DNA from: Fusibacter_A sp965140735
GTDB taxonomy: Bacteria > Bacillota > Clostridia > Peptostreptococcales > Acidaminobacteraceae
Direction of reading: 5' to 3'
NCBI GenBank assembly: GCA_965140735.1
Contig: OZ223306.1
Span: forward strand, 4,774,001 to 4,838,000
Length of the DNA stretch: 64,000 nucleotides
The notes under the pieces were generated by a model. That model made no database searches and was not told where the DNA came from. It worked only from the letters and a program-made list of their open reading frames with translations. A program made the position numbers and the translations under genes. Position 1 is the first letter of the stretch, and each line of letters starts with the position of its first letter. Positions 26,369 to 34,832 of this stretch are shown here, piece by piece.

Positions 26369-26956
26369 ATGAAAAAGAGAGTTGAACTGAATATTAAATT
26401 CTTGTTGATCGGCTTTATTTGTATGAGTGTTTTGGTTTTCGTCGGTGTGACAGTGAATCATAAACGCCTAGAAAGTTGGACTCCCGATATGAGCATCGTT
26501 GGCACATGGACAGGCACTGGAGAAACTAGACAATTTGGAGAACTGGAAAAAATTAAGGTGAAAATTAGGATAGACAAATCAGGGGCTGTTAAGGGTACGG
26601 TGGGAGAGGCCGCACTGGAAGAATGTGTTATTAAACTAAATAGAAATGATTTTGAAAGGTTCATAAATGTTAAGAACGATTATTCAATAGGGGAAGGTCA
26701 TCTTGAGGGGGCTGTTACTTCCGAAGATAAGTTGACCTATAGAAATATCATGATGCCATTTAATATTGAAGAAGATACAATAGTGGGGACACTATTTCGC
26801 GTTGAAGGGCTGATGTATCCAGAGCCGTTATTACTGCATTTAGAACTGAAAAAACAAAAGAATATATCCCTTTTGGATGAAGTATATTTGCTTGCAAAGG
26901 GTATATATAAAGGATGGCTTAATTTTAATTGTCGAATTTATCAACAAGGCATATGA
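26369..26956 (+). CDS. Membrane-anchored extracytoplasmic protein, unknown function
   Basis: A 195-residue protein with one N-terminal membrane helix (FLLIGFICMSVLVFVGVTV) and a beta-rich outer domain that contains SIVGTWTGTGETRQFGELEK, a lipocalin/avidin-like opening strand. I chose ATG 26369 with GAGGTG upstream. It directly follows the membrane protein gene, so the three genes from 25778 form one unit. No catalytic motif. Confidence 0.6.
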   Translation: MKKRVELNIKFLLIGFICMSVLVFVGVTVNHKRLESWTPDMSIVGTWTGTGETRQFGELEKIKVKIRIDKSGAVKGTVGEAALEECVIKLNRNDFERFINVKNDYSIGEGHLEGAVTSEDKLTYRNIMMPFNIEEDTIVGTLFRVEGLMYPEPLLLHLELKKQKNISLLDEVYLLAKGIYKGWLNFNCRIYQQGI

Positions 26957-26997
26957 TTATGAGGTTGAAAGACAATTCATTAAAAAGGAGTGTTTAT

Positions 26998-27774
26998 ATG
27001 GATTATACAAGTGTTATTATGAGTAGAAATGAAAATATTGGAATTATCACACTGAATAGACCTGAATTTAATAATACATTTAACGTTTCACTTGCAATTG
27101 AATTAAATAATGCACTTATTGAATTTGAAAATGATCATAGGATCAATGTCATTATTATCAATGCAAATGGGAAAAACTTTTGTACTGGGATAGATATCAA
27201 TGCATTAGAAGGCAAAAGTAATATTGAGTATTTAGAATGGATTGGGTTAATGGAAAAAATGAATACAACCATTGCGAGTATGGGAAAACCTGTTATTGCA
27301 TCTGTGCAGAAAATAGCCGTTGCAAACGGTATTGGACTTGTGGCGGCGTGTGATTTAGCCATTGCAGCGGAAAATGCTAAATTTGGTGCCACAGCTGTTA
27401 ATGTAGGCTTATTTTGTATGGGACCAGCAGTACCATTATTAAAAAGTTTGGGCAGAAAAAGAACTTTGGAATTAATCATGATGGGAGACTTGATAGATGC
27501 TTTTGAAGCGGAGAGAATTGGTTTGATCAATAAAGTGGTTCCGACAGAAAGTTTAGAAGAAGAAACGCTAAATTATGCCAGAAAACTCGCCTGTAAAAGT
27601 CCTTTAGCACTTCAACTTGGTAAAAAATCATTTTATAAAATGGAAGATTTGGATTTTAAAAAGGCGTTGGATTTAACGAATAATCATTTTGCAACTCTTT
27701 GTACAACAGAAGACGCACATGAAGGTGTAGAAGCCTTTTTAAATAAAAGAGAACCTGTTTGGAAAAATAAATAA
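26998..27774 (+). CDS. Enoyl-CoA hydratase/isomerase (crotonase) family protein
   Basis: A 258-residue crotonase-fold protein. It starts MDYTSVIMSRNENIGIITLNRPEFNN, has the oxyanion-hole segment GKNFCTGIDINAL, and a second one in AVANGIGLVAACDLAIAAENAKFGA (quoted in part). One catalytic Glu position of true hydratases is Cys/Met-like here (VNVGLFCMGPAVPL), so isomerase, hydrolase or lyase activity is as likely as hydration. AAAAAGGAG precedes ATG 26998. It has no fatty-acid genes around it. Confidence 0.8.
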   Translation: MDYTSVIMSRNENIGIITLNRPEFNNTFNVSLAIELNNALIEFENDHRINVIIINANGKNFCTGIDINALEGKSNIEYLEWIGLMEKMNTTIASMGKPVIASVQKIAVANGIGLVAACDLAIAAENAKFGATAVNVGLFCMGPAVPLLKSLGRKRTLELIMMGDLIDAFEAERIGLINKVVPTESLEEETLNYARKLACKSPLALQLGKKSFYKMEDLDFKKALDLTNNHFATLCTTEDAHEGVEAFLNKREPVWKNK

Positions 27775-27882
27775 TGTAAGTAGTTCTATTCCTTTATCCT
27801 ATATCCGTTAGAGAAGGTACAGCTTCTAGAGGGCTCGGATATGTTGATATTGATTATTGAAAGTAGCATATATGAACTTTAA

Positions 27883-27932
27883 GTGAGTTATCAATCAAGA
27901 CTGAATGATTGATAACTCATTTATTATTTGAT
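27883..27932. terminator. Bidirectional terminator-like hairpin
   Basis: GAGTTATCAATCA and TGATTGATAACTC form a perfect 13-bp stem with an 8-base loop, with T-rich flank on the plus side. It separates the crotonase gene from the convergent small gene. Confidence 0.75.
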
Positions 27933-27979
27933 CCCAGTTTTTCTGGCGCTGGCTCCATTTTTCAGACCTGCTATTGAGA

Positions 27980-28252
27980 TTACTCTTTTTCAACAAAATA
28001 TTCAATCTCAAAGTAATCAAAATCAATCTCCTCAATAAAATGTTGGGCTTTAAACCTCGTTTTATTGACTTGGTTCATTTCCAATGTGTTATCTTGCATC
28101 CAAATTGGATTTGCAATATCAAAACGATTACATAAATCTTCGATGCCTATAGATAGCATTTTCTCAAAACCTAAATTTTCAGAATCCATCTCAAAAACAT
28201 AATTTTGTATAACCGTATTTTGCTTTACTATTTGTCCCCAGAGTCTAAACAT
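27980..28252 (-). CDS. Hypothetical small acidic protein
   Basis: A 90-residue acidic protein (MFRLWGQIVKQNTVIQNYV start, then MDSENLGFEKMLSIGIEDLCNRFDI and an acidic-aromatic tail EEIDFDYFEIEYFVEKE). I chose ATG 28252, six bases from AAGGAG; the in-frame ATG at 28258 touches that site. Composition and the good ribosome binding site suggest a real gene. No family beyond clostridial-type hypothetical proteins is recognised. Confidence 0.6.
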   Translation of the reverse strand: MFRLWGQIVKQNTVIQNYVFEMDSENLGFEKMLSIGIEDLCNRFDIANPIWMQDNTLEMNQVNKTRFKAQHFIEEIDFDYFEIEYFVEKE

Positions 28253-28473
28253 ATCCATCTCCTTTAGATATAATATAGTTTATTTATGATAATAGATTAA
28301 CATCATTAGTTTTCTATTTTATTGTGACCTTATCAGTGTAACAGGATACAGAAGATTTGTGTACAAAAAAATAAAAAACGAAACTTTTTGTCCAATTAAT
28401 GCGTCTAATAGAGTAAGGCAACAATAAGGAGATAATCTGGAGTGATACAAAATTAGATTTAGAGGAGGTCATT

Positions 28474-29928
28474 TTGAAATATAATGTAATCAAAATAGGG
28501 GCTATTGCAATGCTTGTGTTTGTTTTGAGTAGCTGTGCCATAGATAATCCCCAAAAAAATATAAAAAGTACAGAAAAGGAAGGCGCCAATACGACCTCAC
28601 AAGAAGATATCACCACTCAAGAAGATGTCACTGCTCAAGGTGAAACAATTGATAAAGAAGTATCACCAATCCAAAGTGGACGAATTGAGAATCTAGAAAA
28701 CTTAGTACGAAGTGATGCTGATAGTGTTTTGGTGGCAGACTACGTAAGAGATAACATCAAGGAAGCTTCACCTGAAGAAGCTGATCAAATGGTTGAAATA
28801 TTGCTTCAGATGCAAAAGCCACTAATTCAGCAAAGTCATGAAGGCATCTTATATGAACCTGAGTACATGGATGCTTTATACACCACAATGGGCGGGATTT
28901 TAAATCCTGATAAGATCAGCCAAATTGAAAATGAAACAGTACGCGCCTTTTATCAATCTGTAGTGGCCAGTGATTTAACAATGGTGAGATATGAAGAGAC
29001 GCCTGTTTTGGTAACTGATTGGGTGAAAATAGGGGGGGATCAAGCCAGTTTCACAGAGCCATTTCAAATGGTGGTTGAATTTAATGATGATCAGAACTTA
29101 TTCCGTGAAGAAAATGTTGAGGCTTTGGTTAATAGAATTTATGAAATGGAAGCAATGTTATTAAAAGCACCACGAGGCTTTGCAAAAGATGAATTGACAG
29201 AGCTGTATAAGACCTACGTGAGTAGAATGCTCATTGGACCAGAGGGGACCTATCTCTACAGGTTGGTAGATCCAGTGGATTCTTACTATCAAAAAATGAC
29301 CGCTGCAATAGAAGGGCATGAGACAAGCGGCTTCGCAAAGATTGCTAAGGAAATGATGGCTGAAAAACCGAATACGAATAATCATTTGATGGCTATTGTA
29401 GACGCTTATAGAGCAAACAATCCGTATATTGAACACCGATTTAAAAAAAATGTTGCAGAAGAGGGTGACGTTAAGGTGACGACACTCATTTATGAAGGGA
29501 TGGACGTATTTGTAACAGAGCGTATTAATGCGATACTTCAATCTGCATTAAAAGAACTTGTAAAATCGTCAGGCGTAACATCTAACTATCAAATAGATAT
29601 GTATAAATCATATTTGTTTGGCGATTATGTGACGATTCAAATATACGATAATTATCTAACAGAGGATGGCGAATCACATTATACTGAAAAGACTGTAAAT
29701 CTCGATCTAAAAAATGGCGTACTTTTGACTTTAGAGGCCTTGTTAAAATCGGATAAGGATAATGTACTGGATAAAGTTAATGCTGTATCAGATTCGAATT
29801 TCGAAAGTGTGCCTAATTTTTCGCTGATTGAGACAGGGTTATTATTGACAGCTTCAAAAGAAAGTTCACCTAATGCAGAGCATTCTGTGATTACAAAGGA
29901 TCAACTCTTAAAAATAGAGCTCAAGTAA
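28474..29928 (+). CDS. Lipoprotein with DUF3298-like C-terminal region
   Basis: A 484-residue predicted lipoprotein. The lipobox VLSSC gives Cys21, followed by a Thr/Gln/Glu-rich spacer. The C-terminal third (VTTLIYEGMDVFVTERINAI, SGVTSNYQIDMYKSYLFGDY, LDLKNGVLLTLEALL) has the order of a DUF3298/RsiV-like domain, often found in peptidoglycan- or lysozyme-sensing surface proteins. The start is TTG 28474, five bases after GAGGAGG. Monocistronic with its own terminator. Confidence 0.7.
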   Translation: MKYNVIKIGAIAMLVFVLSSCAIDNPQKNIKSTEKEGANTTSQEDITTQEDVTAQGETIDKEVSPIQSGRIENLENLVRSDADSVLVADYVRDNIKEASPEEADQMVEILLQMQKPLIQQSHEGILYEPEYMDALYTTMGGILNPDKISQIENETVRAFYQSVVASDLTMVRYEETPVLVTDWVKIGGDQASFTEPFQMVVEFNDDQNLFREENVEALVNRIYEMEAMLLKAPRGFAKDELTELYKTYVSRMLIGPEGTYLYRLVDPVDSYYQKMTAAIEGHETSGFAKIAKEMMAEKPNTNNHLMAIVDAYRANNPYIEHRFKKNVAEEGDVKVTTLIYEGMDVFVTERINAILQSALKELVKSSGVTSNYQIDMYKSYLFGDYVTIQIYDNYLTEDGESHYTEKTVNLDLKNGVLLTLEALLKSDKDNVLDKVNAVSDSNFESVPNFSLIETGLLLTASKESSPNAEHSVITKDQLLKIELK

Positions 29929-29952
29929 AGCCTATGTCAAAGGATACAATAG

Positions 29953-29985
29953 AAAAAGATGGCGCATTAGCCATCTTTTTATCTG
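29953..29985 (+). terminator. Terminator after the lipoprotein gene
   Basis: A perfect 11-bp stem, AAAAAGATGGC / GCCATCTTTTT, with a 6-base loop. Confidence 0.9.
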
Positions 29986-30062
29986 CTCTTAGCATTTTTG
30001 TCAACCAGCGGTTGCACAGCTGTATTAGCCCCAGTTGTATGCAGAATATTAACTTCAGGACA

Positions 30063-30962
30063 TTATCGGATTTGTTCCTTTACTTTGAGCATATGGTACA
30101 TGAGATCATTATAGGGTGTTGGTATGCCATAGGTTTTACCAAGGCTTCTAATAACACCTGCAAACATATCTACTTCCGTCAATCTGCCTGCGTCAATATC
30201 TTGAAGCATAGAAGTCTTTGATTCTGGGACCAATGTATTTAAAATGTCTAGCCAAGCATTAAAGTCGGAGTCGGTGATTTCGACGCCTTTTTTAAGGGCA
30301 ATCATGCGGACTTCCTCCATAATCAATCTCATGAGTTCATGACCATCAGGCGTATTTATGAAGTGATAATTTGCACCAAGAATTGCCGTAGGTTGATTGC
30401 CACAGACATTGATCATGAATTTCCACCACAGCTTTTTATACATATCTTTTGGACATTCAAATGGGACAGAAGCTTTTTTGAAAATTTCAGAAATCGTCTT
30501 GACACGATCCGTCATTTCACCAGATTTTTCACCAAATACAATTTTCCCCACAGAGCCATATTTTACATTGAGCCCAGTTCTTTGAGCATCAATACCAATG
30601 CACATGCTATAGAGCATTTTATCCATACCAAAGGTTTCACCGATGATTTCTTCGGAGTCAATGCCGTTTAATAAGGACATGATCACAGTGTGCTTTCCAA
30701 CGTGATTTTTAACAGCATCTATGGCATCTTGTAAATCGTTGTATTTGACTGCAATCATAACGAGATCAGCAGGTTCTACCGCTGTCTTTTTGCTAGAATA
30801 GCTAAAATTTTGGATTTCATCGTTAATGATGAATGGGGTTGATTGATAACGTTTTAGCCTTTCGTCATCAAGTATGATATTGAGCTTCACTTCGGGACAG
30901 TTGTTGAGAAGCGCTGCATAGGAAGCACCTATTGCGCCTAGTCCAATTAAGGTTATTTTCAT
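30063..30962 (-). CDS. 2-dehydropantoate 2-reductase family protein
   Basis: A 299-residue ketopantoate reductase-like protein. The N-terminal NADPH site is MKITLIGLGAIGASYAALL. The central KKLWWKFMINVCGNQPTA segment holds the conserved Lys and Asn, and a C-terminal SSM/TSML segment precedes the terminal Asp/Glu. The family reduces ketopantoate to pantoate for CoA synthesis, but many clostridial paralogues have other substrates. AAAGGAGG precedes the ATG. It is not next to other pantothenate genes, so the physiological role is uncertain. Confidence 0.85.
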   Translation of the reverse strand: MKITLIGLGAIGASYAALLNNCPEVKLNIILDDERLKRYQSTPFIINDEIQNFSYSSKKTAVEPADLVMIAVKYNDLQDAIDAVKNHVGKHTVIMSLLNGIDSEEIIGETFGMDKMLYSMCIGIDAQRTGLNVKYGSVGKIVFGEKSGEMTDRVKTISEIFKKASVPFECPKDMYKKLWWKFMINVCGNQPTAILGANYHFINTPDGHELMRLIMEEVRMIALKKGVEITDSDFNAWLDILNTLVPESKTSMLQDIDAGRLTEVDMFAGVIRSLGKTYGIPTPYNDLMYHMLKVKEQIR

Positions 30963-31137
30963 GTTGCCTCCTTTATAATTTTTATTTGGGAATAACGCTC
31001 TTAGCTTATTTCCATCTATTTTAACATTTATAAACTATTTTTTCTAATAAGATGTGTTTAATTTTATCATAGATATTGCTTTCCGTTATTAATTGTTATA
31101 GGCGTAAAAAATAGTAATGTAGAGATATTTGATAAAA

Positions 31138-31178
31138 TAAAAAAGCCGTTAAAAATTTCATTTTTTTAACGACTTAAT
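31138..31178 (-). terminator. Terminator of the 31260-33521 minus-strand unit
   Basis: Read on the minus strand, AAGTCGTTAAAAA pairs with TTTTTAACGGCTT, followed by TTTTATTTT. Confidence 0.85.
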
Positions 31179-31259
31179 AATTTTTATGTCAATTATGGCT
31201 TACATTTTTGTTCTTTTGCATTCACTATATCTGTCTCCACTGCAAGAGGAGTAGCAATT

Positions 31260-32072
31260 CTAATGATAGCATTGAGCTGCGAATTCTAGCAGATATTGAT
31301 TAAAGGCTTCATCATCCTCACGGTAGAGGGCATGCCCAGTATCAAAAATGTGCAGCGTGCAATTTGGAATGCTTGCTTTTTGGAATTCAGCGCCTTTTAT
31401 CTTACTCCTTGGAACCATTGATACACACGGGACTGTAATTGTTCTCAATACATCCTTCAAGTCTTGGAAGAAAAAATTGCTATAGATGGCGCTACTGATC
31501 CATGGTGGCGTATGATTCATAGCGGCAGTCATTTCCTTGATGTCTTCTTCATGATCTTCTTGGTTCAAAAACCACTTATGAGCCATCTGAAAATTTTCTT
31601 CTTTAAAGTTGTCAATTCTACCCGACATTCTATTCCAGAGGCCTTCTATATTATAATTTCTAAATACATGAGCATTCCAGTCATCATTACCAGCTGGACA
31701 AGGGGATGTATCAATTAATCCCAAGCCTTTAAGGCGGCTGCTATCGTTGTATAGTTCCCAATATTTCAATACAACTGCGCCTCCTAAAGACCATCCAACC
31801 AATAATACATCTTCTAGATTTAGATACTCGATGAGTTCGCGGACGTCTTTCGCATAACGTTCAACAGAGTGACCATACAGCTCTTTTGTAGATAGACCAT
31901 GGCCGCGGAAGTCCATGGTGATTACTTGATAGTTTTCTGCTAGTTTTGGAAAATTTTTATCCCATACTTTTGAAGATAGATAAGCGCCATGCAAAAGCAA
32001 CATGGGTCTTCCTGCGCCACACACGTTATATGAAATGTGAACGTCATCACTTGTTTTAAAGAACATACTCAT
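31260..32072 (-). CDS. Alpha/beta hydrolase
   Basis: A 270-residue alpha/beta-fold hydrolase. LLLHGAYLSSKVWD contains the oxyanion HG, Ser95 lies in GWSLGG, and the catalytic His lies in DTGHALYRED near residue 248. An acidic partner follows SMVPRSKIKG. Likely an esterase, lactonase or haloperoxidase-like enzyme. GGAGC precedes the ATG. It lies 78 bp downstream of the exchanger gene on the same strand and ends at a strong terminator, so the two are probably co-transcribed. Confidence 0.85.
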   Translation of the reverse strand: MSMFFKTSDDVHISYNVCGAGRPMLLLHGAYLSSKVWDKNFPKLAENYQVITMDFRGHGLSTKELYGHSVERYAKDVRELIEYLNLEDVLLVGWSLGGAVVLKYWELYNDSSRLKGLGLIDTSPCPAGNDDWNAHVFRNYNIEGLWNRMSGRIDNFKEENFQMAHKWFLNQEDHEEDIKEMTAAMNHTPPWISSAIYSNFFFQDLKDVLRTITVPCVSMVPRSKIKGAEFQKASIPNCTLHIFDTGHALYREDDEAFNQYLLEFAAQCYH

Positions 32073-32150
32073 AAAATAGCTCCTTTATATTTGTTCAAAA
32101 TAAGTTAAGTGCCCTCAGCATTACCTAAGGACACCGATATACAGGTTGAT

Positions 32151-33521
32151 TTAATAGGGCAGATTGTGCAATATAATTGTAAAGAGCACCATGCCAATCA
32201 GAGCAAATGGATAAGTAGCTCCATATCCTGCAGCAGGATCATCACTACCAGATGCATCGATTGCTGCACCTAGACCTGGTGTTGATGTCATACCACCACA
32301 GATTGCGCCTGAAAGCATTATCCAATTGATTTTCATGACGTATCTGCCAATAAGGAATGCAACAAGCATACAAACAATAGAGACTATAAGTGAAATAATA
32401 ACTAAGTTGAGTCCTGAACCTGTAATTGAGTTGACTACTTTGAGGCCATACTTTAAGCCTACACTACCTGCGAAGCTGGCAAGGGAAAGATTTCTAATAG
32501 CAGCGGTTACTTTAGGATCCATTCTAAAGTTGAGGGAGCCTATTTTACCAATATAACCAAGTGCAAGCGATCCAATAAGAACGCCTCCGGTTGCACCTAA
32601 ACTGAAGTAGCCGAGAGGCCCCATATTTATTTTAAGCATACCAATTGTGTAGCCAGCAAAACATGCAAAAGCGAAAGCAACTAGATCAAAAGGACCTTCT
32701 TCGATTTCTTTTTTGGATGAAGAGGAGTGGAGTGATTTCATTTCCTCTGTGAATAGCCTTTTTTCTTCATCCATATTAATTTTAAAGATTTTGGGGAATA
32801 GTCCCATTGCAAGAATAACTATGATAATGCCAAAAGGATATGAGATTGCGTGACCTGCACCGGTACTTCCTGTTGCCATGGTTACAAAGTTCTTTTGTTG
32901 TTCTGCAGTAAGTTTTGGAGTGTTTTCAGGTGTCATTTGACCTGTTGGGTCTAGAATACGAAGAATTTTTTCTTTATTATGCGTATTTTCTGTCTCATAG
33001 GATGCAACCCATTTTTCAGCATGAACGCCTGAAGTTTCAATAGCGGCCGCAAAACCAGGAGAACTTGACAGTGCACCTGTATAAACCCCGGCTACTTCAT
33101 ATGGATTTCCATCTGGGTAAAGCAGTGTAACGGAGTAAGTCAAACCTGCCCCCAACAATGTAATAAGGATACCTAATATGGCAAACTTAGCACCATATTT
33201 TTTTATGACAATGCCAAGGTCTTTAGATGCAAGAAGACCAACTGATGCAACGAATAAAATTAGGAATAGAGTGTACATTGGTTTAGGCACCACGCCAGAA
33301 CTTATCAAGCTACTTGTAGCTTTATATCCTGCATCGCCTTCTTGAACACCGTTAGCAAATTTTAGTACAAATGTACCGATAATAAGACCTGTAAATAATG
33401 GTCCAGATAGACCGAATTTAAATTTATAGAAATTGATTTTGCCAAACCACATACCTGTAAAAAGTGTGAGAAAAACGAGTACATATGGACTCATGATCCA
33501 TCCGATTATATCAAATTTCAT
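32151..33521 (-). CDS. AspT/YidE-type (AAE family) membrane exchanger
   Basis: A 456-residue polytopic membrane protein with two similar halves. Both carry the Asp-Al_Ex signature: SSSPGFAAAIE in the first and SGAICGGMTSTPGLGAAID in the second. A soluble insert (about residues 175-260) separates them, but the two TrkA-C regulatory domains found in longer members are absent. Relatives exchange aspartate for alanine or carry other carboxylates. GGAGG precedes the ATG. It likely works with the downstream alpha/beta hydrolase on one substrate (inference). Confidence 0.85.
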   Translation of the reverse strand: MKFDIIGWIMSPYVLVFLTLFTGMWFGKINFYKFKFGLSGPLFTGLIIGTFVLKFANGVQEGDAGYKATSSLISSGVVPKPMYTLFLILFVASVGLLASKDLGIVIKKYGAKFAILGILITLLGAGLTYSVTLLYPDGNPYEVAGVYTGALSSSPGFAAAIETSGVHAEKWVASYETENTHNKEKILRILDPTGQMTPENTPKLTAEQQKNFVTMATGSTGAGHAISYPFGIIIVILAMGLFPKIFKINMDEEKRLFTEEMKSLHSSSSKKEIEEGPFDLVAFAFACFAGYTIGMLKINMGPLGYFSLGATGGVLIGSLALGYIGKIGSLNFRMDPKVTAAIRNLSLASFAGSVGLKYGLKVVNSITGSGLNLVIISLIVSIVCMLVAFLIGRYVMKINWIMLSGAICGGMTSTPGLGAAIDASGSDDPAAGYGATYPFALIGMVLFTIILHNLPY

Positions 33522-34009
33522 CCTTTTACCTCCATTTAATGGGTTGATAGTTTCTGATAACTTAGTAAAAATATTTATTCAGTTTCCTGACGTTGATGTT
33601 ATTAATTGAGTTCACTCCTTTCACATTAAATAGATTTAAGCAGATTTTTGGTCATTTAGGGTAAAAATGACACACTTATTTATTTGGAAATCTGAATATA
33701 CTTTTATAGTAGGGGATAAATCTTAAAGTAAAATCTGAGAGTTCTTAATTTTTTTTAAGATTTTAAAATTAGAATATTCAATTTACAAATGGATGTGCTT
33801 ATTTATTTGTGATAACATAAAACAGATAGGACAGAAGCAGATCCTATAGAATTGATTTAAAGAGATAAAGCCTTTTGGGTTTAGTTAGACATAATATAAG
33901 TCTTTTAATGCAAAAGGTGGAAATATAAGGTCGAATAAGTTTTAATAGGGGTTAAAAAAAAGACGTGTTGCGGTGTTGGCACGATCTTCATAATTATGAG
34001 GTGTTCCAT
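33522..34009. promoter_or_regulatory. AT-rich 488-bp intergenic control region
   Basis: A non-coding gap between the divergent AAE exchanger and response regulator genes. It holds a 12-bp direct repeat, CTTATTTATTTG, at 33675-33686 and 33798-33809, many AT-rich promoter-like hexamers, and no convincing ORF. Probably divergent promoters and regulator sites. The response regulator encoded at its right edge is the obvious candidate binder. Confidence 0.45.
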
Positions 34010-34729
34010 ATGAACAAAATCAAGATTTTAGTTATTGAAGATGAAGGCTCTATCCGAAGATTGATCAAAAAAACTTTGGAAGCAGAAAAAATGATTGTAA
34101 CAGATTGCGAATCGGGTTATCAAGCATTAGAGCATATTAAATTGGAAACGTTTGATATGGCAATTGTGGATTTAATGTTAGAGGATATGAATGGTTTAGA
34201 TTTAATTCGTCAAATTCAGCAATTGGACAGGGCTATCTTAGTTATTATTCTCAGTGGGAAAAGCGAAGATAGTGATAAAATTATAGGACTGGGTATAGGT
34301 GCTGATGATTATATAACAAAACCGTTTAGTCCAAGCGTTTTATCTGCAAAGGTAAGAGCTCATATTAGAAGGCGCCAGAAATTGACGTCAAATTTTAAAG
34401 TGCTCAATAATCTGATAATTGGTCCTTTTAGGTTTGACTTGAATACTTTTCAATTTTTTAAAAATGGAGAGGAAATCATATTATCATCAAAAGAAATGAT
34501 GATGGTCAAATTTTTTATGGAAAATCCAAATCAAGTCTTTTCAAAGGAACAAATTTATGTAAATATATGGAAAAATGAAATTGTTGATGAAAATGCTATT
34601 ATGGTTTATATCAGTCACCTTCGCTCGAAGCTGGAAGATGATCCCAAAAACCCAATTTTCATTAAAACAGTTTGGGGCATTGGGTACATGTTCAAAACGG
34701 ATAAAAAGACCAAGGGATCCGTTTCATAA
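34010..34729 (+). CDS. OmpR/PhoB-family response regulator
   Basis: A 239-residue response regulator. The receiver domain has the phospho-acceptor Asp54 in DMAIVDLMLED and the acidic pair IEDEG, with the Lys of TKPFSP. The winged-helix DNA-binding domain follows (SKEMMMVKFFMENPNQVFSK to IKTVWGIGYMF). I chose ATG 34010 after TGAGGTG. It is convergent with the histidine kinase at 34833-36623, which is the likely partner, an unusual orientation for such a pair. Confidence 0.9.
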   Translation: MNKIKILVIEDEGSIRRLIKKTLEAEKMIVTDCESGYQALEHIKLETFDMAIVDLMLEDMNGLDLIRQIQQLDRAILVIILSGKSEDSDKIIGLGIGADDYITKPFSPSVLSAKVRAHIRRRQKLTSNFKVLNNLIIGPFRFDLNTFQFFKNGEEIILSSKEMMMVKFFMENPNQVFSKEQIYVNIWKNEIVDENAIMVYISHLRSKLEDDPKNPIFIKTVWGIGYMFKTDKKTKGSVS

Positions 34730-34779
34730 GAACAAGATTCAGTAAGACTTATGGATAGGGTATATCCAGTAAATGAATT

Positions 34780-34825
34780 GATGCGAGATATAAGCAGTAT
34801 ACTTTACCTTATCTCGCATCTTTTT
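34780..34825. terminator. Bidirectional terminator between response regulator and kinase
   Basis: GATGCGAGATA pairs with TATCTCGCATC, followed by TTTTT on the plus strand and A-rich on the other side. Confidence 0.85.
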
Positions 34826-34832
34826 GGTTAGA

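Noticed and set aside
29161..29541. Long open frame on the minus strand
   Set aside because: It is antisense to the lipoprotein gene, with no promoter or ribosome binding site.
33978..33992. Sigma-54-like TGGCAC before the response regulator gene
   Set aside because: The -12 GC dinucleotide is missing at the correct distance.
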